NCBI RefSeq assembly: GCF_027887165.1
Contig: NC_077233.1
Span: 215,796,967-215,860,966, forward strand
Source: Monodelphis domestica
Lineage: Eukaryota > Chordata > Mammalia > Didelphimorphia > Didelphidae
Length of the DNA: 64,000 bases
Reading direction: 5' to 3'
A program made the position numbers and the translations under genes. This document shows, in pieces, positions 55,996-64,000 of the stretch. The notes below the pieces were generated by a model, which was not told where the DNA came from, searched no databases, and saw only the letters and a program-made list of their open reading frames with translations. Within the stretch, counting starts at the first letter, position 1. Every line of letters starts with the position of its first letter.

Positions 55996-56068
55996 AGGGG
56001 CGGCCGCCGCCTCCCGCCCCCGCCATCCCCCCTTCGCTCAGTCGGTCCTCTCCGCGGCCGGCGGGGCC

Positions 56069-56374
56069 ATGTCCGGGGTAGTGAGGACCCTCAGCCGCTG
56101 CCTGCTGCCGGCCGAGGCCAGCGGGCGGGAGCGCCGGGGCGGCGGCGGCAGTCGGGACTCCGAGCGGGAGGCCCGGCGGCGGAGCCGGGAGATCGACGCT
56201 TTGCTGGCCCGGGAGCGGCGGGCGGTGCGGCGCCTAGTGAAGATCCTGCTGCTGGGAGCCGGCGAGAGCGGCAAGTCCACCTTTCTCAAGCAGATGCGCA
56301 TCATCCATGGCCGAGAGTTCGACCAGAAGGCGCTGCTCGAGTTCCGGGACACTATCTTCGAGAACATCCTCAAG
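56069..56374 (+). CDS. GNA12: G protein subunit alpha-12, first coding exon
   Basis: This exon encodes residues 1-102 of the G-alpha-12 subunit of heterotrimeric G proteins, which couples receptors at the inner plasma membrane to RhoGEFs and RhoA. Seen: N-terminus [17 protein letters not shown], a Cys at residue 11 (the known palmitoylation site of the family), a basic Arg-rich helix at about 30-58, then the P-loop GAGESGKS at residues 63-70 and KQMRIIHG behind it. The rest of the G domain (switch regions, TCAT box) would lie on later exons outside the window. The start is the first ATG in this frame, with G at -3; the preceding in-frame stop is TAG at 55781. The exon ends AAG then GTGAGG at 56375, a consensus donor in phase 0. 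GNA13 is excluded because its N-terminus and the region after the P-loop differ (here [20 protein letters not shown]). No stop or frameshift is seen. Confidence 0.97.
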
Positions 56375-56734
56375 GTGAGGGCGCCTGGGGGGTTGGGGAG
56401 TGGGGGAAACGAGGCTCAAGCATCACCTTCCTCCCCCTCCCTGCAGGGAAGAGGAGGCTTTGCCAGCCTCTAGTGCAAGTCCTACCTGATGTAGGTGGAG
56501 AGAGGACATCTGGTGCCCATGTCATCAGCCAGCTGACCACCCCTCCCTGAAACCCGTGAAAATGATGACGGAGCAGGGACTTTGTTCTTCAAAGCGGCTT
56601 TGGTTGGGCACACGTCTAACTGTAGGTGCTCCCCTGATGGTTGTTAAATGGGAAAGGCTTAACCAGATTCTTTAGGGAAATGATATTTCTCCTTCCTTCC
56701 CTCTCCCCCGCCAAGCGAGGAGAGGGATCAAAAC

Positions 56735-56900
56735 CAGCATTTGTTAAGCACTTTCTGTATTATTATTGGTATGTATTATTTGTATTAGTAAGAGTTCCAT
56801 TTTTTGCATCTAAGTCAAGTGATTTCACCAGGATCATACAGTTGACCAAGTGATCTGAGGCTGGATTTGAACTCGGGTTTCCTTGTCTAGTTTTCTTACC
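56735..56900 (-). mobile_element. MIR-like fragment in intron 1
   Basis: CATTTGTTAAGCACTTTC, AGTCAAGTGATTTCACC and GGATTTGAACTCGGG. 56420-56734 before it has nothing identifiable. Confidence 0.55.
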
Positions 56901-57029
56901 ATTGAAGTACCTTTGAGGCTCTCTTCAAATGCTGGACTAGGTAAGGGATCAGGAAGACTGGATTCGAATATGGTCTCTGACACCGTTTAAACACAACAGC
57001 TGGGGGAATTCCAAAAGTAAGTTTTAAAC

Positions 57030-57200
57030 CGTGTGGCTGGGGGCAAGTCACTTTTAACCTTCACAACCCTCAATCTCCCGATTTGTAAAACGGGGATAAT
57101 AATGCCATTGACTTACCTCATGGGGTCGTGGTGTAGATCAAATGAAATAATATTAATAAAGCAAGTTTTAAAACACTATAATAAATATCAGTTGTTATTG
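57030..57200 (+). mobile_element. MIR in intron 1
   Basis: GGGGCAAGTCACTTTTAACC, ATTTGTAAAACGGGGATAATAAT and ATAAATATCAGTTGTTATT. Confidence 0.75.
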
Positions 57201-57934
57201 TTTCATTTTTCTTTTTGTATCCATCTCCTCATACAGTGTCTAGCATATAAAGTATATGTAGTTATTTTTGTTTGGGGATCCTAAAGAAACTGGATGTTTT
57301 ATAGCTCAGACTCCTTTGCTGTCACCAAAAAGTAGTCTTTTCCTTCACTTTCCTGATCATTTGGGGATACTTCAGTGTGTATGGTAAATCCAACCATCCT
57401 TTGGGCATTTCGTGTGTTGATCTTAGGGGCTGGAGAGACCATGACTGGACTTCTAAAGGAAAAACCACATTGGGAACTTGGGGTAACAAACCACTGGATG
57501 TTGGCTACTTGCTTTAGAAAGTTGCTGGATGATGTTTGTGGTTTTCCACCCTTTAGAGTCTTCAGTCAAAGCTGATGGGGAGGAAGTTGTTCCTTCTTTT
57601 TTCATGAGTATATAATCAGAAGAAAAAGCCCCAAATCTGTTTTAGTGTTACCTAGTGTTAAGGGACACATAGAACTTTGGGGAAGTTACTAAGTGGATAC
57701 AGAGCTGACGTTTTTTGTACTTAGACAAAATCATCCATTCACTTTTTCTCTCCTGGTTTTTAAGTGGTCAAAAGAGGACAGTTTTCAGGCCTCAAAATTA
57801 TCTTTTGCACACATTGTGGAAATAAGGGGAAGGGAATGGGAACATAGACTTTAGGACCCTAGAAGCATTGTGAAGTGTTATCCTAGGGAACTAGCTTAGG
57901 GTCCTGGAGATTATGGATTTTATCTTGCATTTAA
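57201..57934. other. Intron sequence, unclassified
   Basis: Nothing identifiable. Confidence 0.35.
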
Positions 57935-58085
57935 GATTTTAGAACTAGAGATGTCATTTGAGATCATTTAATGTAATACTCTCATTTCACACATAAGGAA
58001 ACTGAGGTTTAAGAAGACTATGACCTTCTGAAGGTCGGGCTAAATGGCACAACCATGTCTAGAAACAGGTCTCTTGACTCCAGTG
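57935..58085 (-). mobile_element. MIR-related SINE (THER type) in intron 1
   Basis: TTTAGAACTAGAGATGTCA, CTCATTTCACACATAAGGAAACTGAGG and TCTCTTGACTCC. Confidence 0.65.
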
Positions 58086-59383
58086 ATTTTTTTTTCCTCT
58101 TCACTTGACCATATTGCTTTACTTTAGAAACTTGTTAGAAGAAATTTAGAAACATAGGAAAAAAATAAAGAGAAAAACAGGCAAATACCCTTTTTCTTTT
58201 TTCTCCCTTTTCTAAAAGTGTAATTTAGAACTCACAAAGAACTTTAAAATTAAGACTGGTAGTTTCCAATTCAGTAGGAATCAAGTATATATTTGGGAAA
58301 TTCCCATATATTTCTAGGAAAGATGCATTTGATTTTCTTTTCTGGCCAAAACTATTGCTTGCCATTTAACCGTCATTTGCAATTTTACATATTTAATATA
58401 AATTATGCCTTCTTCCCAAATTAAAAAAAACAAACAAACAAGATTGGGTATTTGATCTGGATTAACTGGTAATTGACCATCTCCCACTTTCTTTAAACTT
58501 AGGAGACTATTAGCAATGTAGATATCCTAAATGTGACTGTAAGATCATAATTACTATTTTAAGTTCATTTTAGATAATTCAATCTTAACCTTTATGAGTG
58601 CATACAAAACATTAACTTTTACTTGTGTTAACTTTGATTAACTTGTTTTTTAAGAAGAAACAAATTCCCTGTTCTTTCCTTCCCAATTTTTGTGTCATTT
58701 TAGTTCCATCTTATATTAAGCTTTACCTGTTCTAAGGAGTGAAGATTGGCTTAGAAATTCTACTTAGAATTTAAAGCACAGTGCATGTGACATGTCTCAT
58801 TGCTGAGGAAAAGATGTTTTTAAAGCTTTTAACAGTGGGTTTTGCAATTAATCAGAATAATATTAAAATGTTTGCATATACTGTTGGAGCTGCTATGACT
58901 GAATTATCTAGTTATTTTTAAAGAAACGACTAGTTTCATTTTTTTTCTCTCCTTCCTACGTTGAATCAGCTGATTATGTGAATGTCATGTAAACATGACC
59001 TGAGTCTATCTTCTTGGCTTGGTTTTATGCTATTGTCTTGTTTTTATGCTATCCTGAGCAAAATCCTCTCCTTTAAAGAACTTACTAAGGAACAGAATTC
59101 CTAAAAGTGAATGAATTGATTTTGTACACACAACTGATTTAGCTTTTTTTTTTTAAGTTTCCTTTAATTCTGATATCTTTTATATCTCTTATATTTTATA
59201 TATTTTTAAAAAATATCTTTTATAATTACATTTTCTTTTAGAGCATCTGTATCACAGCAGGTTACAACAACTTTGGGATAAAAAGCAGTAACTGTTAAAC
59301 TGTCAAAAATAAGGGTTCAAATAACAGTTCTTACTAGCCCCTACCCAGACATCCCAGATAAAGTTTTTGTTCAAAAACATGTA
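58086..59383. other. Intron sequence without recognisable repeats
   Basis: About 1.3 kb, AT-rich, with no repeat family I recognise. A candidate for conserved intronic regulatory DNA only because it is repeat-poor; nothing in it proves function. Confidence 0.35.
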
Positions 59384-59600
59384 GAGACAGTTAGGTGACT
59401 CAGTGGATAGATAGCCAGACCTGGAGAAGTGAAGTTTTGGGTTCAGATTTGACCTCAGATCCTTCCTAGCTGTGTGACCTTGGGCAAGTCACTTAACCTC
59501 CATTACCTGACCCTTATATCTCTTCTGCCTTGGAATCTTAGAATCTGATTCTAAGACAGAAGGTAAGCGTTTTGTTTTTTGTTTTTTGTTTTTTTTTTAA
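59384..59600 (+). mobile_element. Type B SINE, first of a tandem pair
   Basis: AGTTAGGTGACTCAGTGGATAG to TAAGACAGAAGGTAAGCG, then a (GTTTTTT)n stretch. Confidence 0.85.
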
Positions 59601-59607
59601 CAAAACA

Positions 59608-59826
59608 AAGGGGGAAGCTGGGTGACTCAGTGGATTAAGAGCCAGTCCTAGAGATGAGAGATCCTTGGTTCAAATTTGGCCTCTGACACTTACCAGCTGT
59701 GTGACTCTGTGCAAGTCACTTAACCCCCATTGCCTAGCCCCTTACCACTCTTCTGCCTTAGAACCAGTCACAATATTTATTTTAAGACAGGAGGTAAGGG
59801 TTTAAGAAAAAACAAAACAAAAAAAG
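59608..59826 (+). mobile_element. Type B SINE, second of a tandem pair
   Basis: AAGCTGGGTGACTCAGTGG to GACAGGAGGTAAGGGTTT and an A-rich tail, starting 8 bases after the tail of the first copy. Confidence 0.88.
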
Positions 59827-60589
59827 AACCATGAAATAGAGCCACCTTATTTTAAGCATGTTAAAAAAGGAAACTAATTGGGCCTTTTCTTTGTTCATTT
59901 TATATAAAAAATCTATGTAGTGTTACACTTTATTGAGAATACAATTAGAGTGATTATGAATTAGTATTCTACATCATTATTGGATCCTTAAAAACCAGAA
60001 ATTACTATAGTAGTATATACTATAACAACACTATGAGACATAAAAGTAACAGTTGCTGTCAAAAAGAAAGGTAAAGGAAAAAAGCATTGTCAAAGCAAGC
60101 AAAGGTTAACATCATTACTGGATTTTAGTAGTTAGCCTCTCCAGTATTTGTGTGGAAATAAATTGAATTTGACTTGGCAGTGAATTACCACCACTTTGCA
60201 TGCATATTTTATTTTAAATTTCAAAGCCTTTTAAAATTTCCTTTTTTATTATTACTGTAACAGTCCTCAACAAATATGACCATTTCATTATACAAAGAAC
60301 TAAAAAGTAGTTACATAGTTTATTTTTTAAAAGACTACAATAAATTTAACAAAGAAAGGACAAAATTGCTCTCTAAGTTATCTTCTGAATTTTTTTCTAT
60401 TTTAAAAAATTCTTACTTTTTTGAGAAAATTTTAAGAAAAAAAATTCTTAGGCTTTTCTCTCTTTTTTTCCCTCTGTTCTTGTCCACTAACTTGCTCTCC
60501 CTTGTGACAAATATATAAAGTCTGAAAATACCTGAAATATGTCTCATTTCCTACCCTTAGGTTTCTGACAGCAGGGAGAAGACATGCTT
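59827..60589. other. Intron sequence, unclassified
   Basis: AT-rich, no element recognised. The 80-codon frame at 60276-60518 is Lys/Phe-rich composition only. Confidence 0.35.
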
Positions 60590-61335
60590 GCTTCATCATC
60601 AGTCTTCTGATTTCCATGACTAGTCAATGTTTAAAGTCTTACAAAGTTGTTGTTTTTTAACATTATTGTAATCATCTTGCAAATTGTTCACTTGGTTCTG
60701 CTTATTTTATTCAGTGTCAGTTCATAAGTCTCTCTTTGAATGCTTCATATTCATCATTTCTTTCAACACAATAATGTCATAACATCTATTTACCATAATT
60801 TGTTAAAATACTCCTCAATTGATGGACATCTACTTTGTTTTGATGAATCTGCTACAAGAAAAAGGCTTTAAATATGTTTGTACAATACCAATAATTTCTA
60901 ACCTATTAGGAATATATGCCCATTAGTTATATTACTGGATCAAAGGGGGTTCATGTAAGTATGTGTATATGTATACACATACCATGCAGTTAAGAGAATT
61001 CACATATATACACAGTTAAGGTACTTTTTGAGTATAGTTTCAAATTTCAAGAATGGTTAGACCAACTATAGGTCTACCTATTAGTGTCTACATTATTAGT
61101 CCTATTAGTGTCTTTTCCTCTAGTAGTCCTGACAACAATTGTAATATTTGTGACTTCTCATCTTTGCCAGCCTGATGAGTATGAGGTAGAATCTCAGTTG
61201 TTTTAGTTTGAATCTCTCTTCATATTAGTGATTTGGAGCATTCTTTAACAGTTGTCGATAGTTTACATTTCTTCTTTTGAAAACTACCTGTTTATATCCT
61301 TTGTCTTCTTAACTATTGGGGAATAGACATTTTTC
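60590..61335 (-). mobile_element. Old L1 3' fragment, antisense, in GNA12 intron 1
   Basis: Diverged complement of the L1 3' region: CTCAATTGATGGACATC, TACTGGATCAAAGG, AATGGTTAGACCAACT and GTGATTTGGAGCATT occur in the expected antisense order. Confidence 0.65.
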
Positions 61336-61439
61336 TCACAAAGATAATTGAATTCTAAACCCACTTGGACATAAAGAAAACTATATTAGTTTGGTTTGAA
61401 AGTACTTTGCAACACCTGCTACATGTTATTCCTTTAAGA

Positions 61440-61625
61440 CAAAACTAGTCCAGTCTTCTAACCAAAGCCATTCCTGATTCCTTCCTTCCCTTGCTAGTGT
61501 TCTCGTTCTCCAATTGCCTCGTATTTAAGTGCTTGGTATTTAATGTAGTTAAAATTTTATTTATTCTTTTTCACATTTATTCTCTGTATACTTCTTTGTG
61601 TCATTGTTACGTATAAGTTCTCTGC
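61440..61625 (+). mobile_element. L2 LINE 3' region in intron 1
   Basis: CTAACCAAAGCCATTCCTGATTCC and TGTCATTGTTACGTATAAG in L2-like order. The terminal tail is eroded. Confidence 0.5.
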
Positions 61626-61866
61626 GATACTCAGAACTCAGTAAATAATTTCATCCCTTTGGATCTTAGTTTTTTCAAGTATAAAATGAGAGAGTTGGAC
61701 TAGATGGATTTTGAATCCCTCTGTATCTATGATCTCAAATTTGAAAGTCAGTAGCACAGTGATCATTGAAGGGGGATAGGGAAGATCAGGTAAGATTTGA
61801 TTAAACAATTGACACTTTATATGAGCCTTGAGTTTAGAGATTCTTGTCATTTATTTATTTTGTGGT

Positions 61867-62264
61867 GAGTTTTTTTTTTTTTAATTTCTCAATTACATGT
61901 AAGCAGAAAAAAAAATTAATATTTAGTTTTTTGAGTTCCAGATTCTTTCCCTACCTCATTCCCCTCTCCCTCCCAAGGCAAGCAATTTGATAAAGATTAT
62001 ACAAGTGTAGCCTTGTAAAATATTTCCATATTAGTCATGGTGTGAAAGAAAACAGACCCCAAAAAAAGAATAATAAAGTAGAAAAAGTATGTTTCCATCT
62101 ATATTCAGACTCCAAAAGTTCTACCATTACATTGTGAAGGTAGATAGTATTTTTCATCAGGAGATAATTGTACTGCTGAGAATCACAACTGATCATTGTA
62201 CAGTATTTCTGCTACTTAATGACTCCTGGTTCTCCTCATTTCACTTTTCATAAGTTCATGTAAG
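61867..62264 (-). mobile_element. L1 3' UTR, antisense (left part, split by an LTR)
   Basis: T-rich start, then 3' UTR sequence running into TTCATAAGTTCATGTAAG. The L1 sequence resumes without loss at 62894 after the LTR insertion. Confidence 0.75.
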
Positions 62265-62893
62265 TGTAATAGCCCCAAGGGGGGTGGTGCAGGACTGGGA
62301 CCAGAGTTCCCTAGGTAAGGATGAAGGAAAAGAATAGAAGAATAACAAAGGTGGAAATTATAAGGGCCTTGCCTGTACATACCATAAGGACAAGGGAAAA
62401 GATAAGAATCAAAAGATAATAGGCACAGTGTGGAGTCAGAAGGGTTTTCACCTTGCTGATGGCAGGCAAAATACAGTTTATTGCAGGCAGCTAACAACTT
62501 TTAAAGGTACAGATCACAAAGAATGAAAGCATTCCTTTGAGATGGGTCCTTGGGAAAGGGCTGAGACAGTCCTTGGGAAAGTGTAACAAGGATGGTATAT
62601 ATGACACCTGGTGCAGGATAAGGATTCTAGGAATTAGGGTGAGAGGATATTTCCAAGAAATATAGATAGGCACTTGGGGTAAAATAATGATTCAAGCACC
62701 ATCTAAGGTTCATGGAATGGTCAGCAACAGCATGTCTTTGCCAGCAACAGACATGTATTACTATGAGAGGCCTAAAGAAGGGGAGGGAGAGAACACTAGG
62801 GCTAGTTCTCGGACAGACTCTGAGTTTCAACCTCTTGATAGAAGGCACTCAGATCTTTATCTTAGATGGGCTCCAAGTTATCAACCTCTGGCA
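62265..62893 (-). mobile_element. Solo LTR of an endogenous retrovirus, 629 bp
   Basis: Starts TG and ends CA on both strands' reading and is flanked by the 6-bp direct repeat TGTAAG (62259-62264 and 62894-62899). The flanking L1 is continuous across it. On the - strand a TTTAAAA box is followed by AATAAA (62477-62482 on +), so the LTR is oriented -. No internal gag, pol or env is adjacent, which marks a solo LTR left by recombination. A 6-bp duplication fits class II (ERVK-like) integrases, but the class is inference. Confidence 0.85.
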
Positions 62894-63815
62894 TGTAAGT
62901 CTTCCCAGGTTTTTCTGAAAGCATCCTTGCTCATCTTTTCTTACAGCATAATAGTATTCCATCACAATCATATACCACAACTTGTTCAACCATTCCCCAT
63001 TTGATGGACATGCCCTCAATTTCCAGTTTTTTGCGACTACAAAAAGAGCTGCTATAAATATTTTATGCATATAGGTCCTTTTCCTTTTTTTAATTTTTGG
63101 GGGTACAGACCTAGTAGTCGTATTGCTGGGTCCAAAGGTATGCACAGTTTTATATCCCTTTGGGCATAGTTCCAAATTTATTTCCAGAATGGTTTGATCA
63201 GTTCACAACTCCCAACAACAGTGCACTGGTGTCACAATTTTTCCACGTCACCTTCAAAATTTGTTGTTTTTCTTTTTTGTTATGTAGGTAGGAGGTGGTA
63301 TTTGAGTTATTATAATTTGCATTTCTCTAATCAATAGTGATTTAGAGCATTTTTTCATCTGACTTGGTAGCTTTGATTTCTTTTTCTGAAAACTTGCCTT
63401 TTCATATCCTTTGACTATCATTTGGTGAAAATGACTCATATTCTTATAAATCTTACTCAATTCTCTACATCTTATAGAAATGAGGATTTTGTCAGAACTT
63501 GCTGCAAAAGGTTTTTCCTAGTTTCATGTTTCCCTTCTTATCTTGGCTGAATTGGTTTTGTTTGTACACACTTTTTAATTTGATGAAATGAAAAAGATCT
63601 ATGTAACTTCCCCTCTTTCTCTCTCTTGTTTGGTCATAAAATCTTTCCTTATCTGTAAATATGACAGGTAGAATATTTCATATTCCCCTAATTTGCTTAT
63701 GACATCACCCTTTGTTAGACATTTAAACCATGTATTTGTTTTGACTTTATTTTAGTATACAGTGTGAGATGCTGGTCTGTACCTACTTTCTGCCAAACTT
63801 CTTTCCAGAAAGCTA
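62894..63815 (-). mobile_element. L1 ORF2 C-terminal region and 3' UTR, antisense (right part)
   Basis: Continues the L1 from 62264. The - strand segment 62849-63175 includes L1 ORF2 C-terminal residues (KIFIAALFVVAKNWKLRACPSN). It can be followed to about 63815. Frames are broken. Confidence 0.8.
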
Positions 63816-64000
63816 GAAATTCTAAGAGATTAAGTGAAGAGTGAATGAATTTCAGGAAATGGGGATGTTCAGAGGCACAAGAGAGGGCATGTTAATTTCA
63901 GGGAACAGCTACTAGGCTAGTTTGTCTGAAACCAGTGTGTTGGAAGGAAAGTAATACCAAGTAAGTATGTAAAGTTAGATAAGAACCAGATTGTGATGGG

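Larger units (their letters stand above)
55570..56420. promoter_or_regulatory. GNA12: CpG island covering GNA12 5' leader and exon 1
   Basis: Base composition changes sharply here: the window is otherwise AT-rich and CpG-poor, while this stretch is very GC-rich with CpG every few bases, falling off again inside the start of intron 1. This is the usual form of a housekeeping, TATA-less promoter plus leader. The transcription start cannot be fixed from the sequence. The boundaries are by eye. Confidence 0.85.
56375..64000 (+). other. GNA12: GNA12 intron 1, 5' part (continues past the window)
   Basis: The intron starts at the GTGAGG donor. No acceptor plus second GNA12 exon (family sequence following FENILK) is found before the window end, so at least 7.6 kb of intron is present; a long first intron is normal for this gene. 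It contains MIR fragments, two tandem SINEs, two antisense L1 3' ends and a solo LTR, listed separately. Confidence 0.85.

Noticed and set aside
55658..56026. 122-codon antisense frame across the GNA12 leader
   Set aside because: Pro/Ala/Gly/Arg-rich composition typical of antisense CpG islands; no motif.
55841..56068. Annotating GNA12 from the upstream TTG at 55841
   Set aside because: TTG is a poor eukaryotic start, and the known GNA12 N-terminus [17 protein letters not shown] begins at 56069. The upstream frame is kept only as a finding.

Overview
The window reads as a vertebrate nuclear genome, most likely a marsupial. Two tRNA-headed SINE families occur dozens of times: one ends in the GGTAAGGGTTT-plus-A tail of marsupial SINE1/WSINE1-type elements, the other in the 'TTTGCCAAGAAAACCCC ... 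GAGTCGGACACGACTGAA' tail shared with RTE-type LINEs. They sit among marsupial-type L1s and ancient MIR, L2 and CR1/L3 remnants. No bacterial, viral or organellar gene layout is present. The species cannot be told from the sequence alone.

Only one host protein-coding exon can be supported: the first coding exon of GNA12 (G protein alpha-12) at 56069-56374 on the + strand. It begins in a CpG island (about 55570-56420) and ends at a consensus splice donor. Everything downstream to base 64000 is the start of GNA12 intron 1. Its 5' leader holds two short uORFs, a (CGG)6 run and an open frame continuous with the GNA12 start. Several CCAAT boxes and GC boxes lie just upstream.

Bases 1 to about 55000 are intergenic DNA filled with transposable elements. 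1-38000: a mosaic of SINEs, MIR, L2, CR1/L3, three or more non-autonomous hAT-like elements, a Tigger-like (pogo) fragment, an RTE LINE tail, a GATA microsatellite and two long purine/pyrimidine tracts (6435-7010 and 32462-32875). 38369-48565: an old decayed L1 cut off in its reverse transcriptase region by a younger, near full-length L1. The younger copy has an uninterrupted 368-residue ORF1 but an ORF2 broken by stops and frameshifts. 48570-55000: older L1 ends, L2, SINEs and sequence I cannot classify.

Within intron 1 (56375-64000) there are MIRs, a tandem SINE pair and two antisense L1 3' ends. One of these L1s is split by a 629-bp solo LTR with a clean 6-bp target duplication. I found no new multi-gene system. 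The points most worth checking are the GNA12 5' leader architecture and the well-bounded nested insertions.
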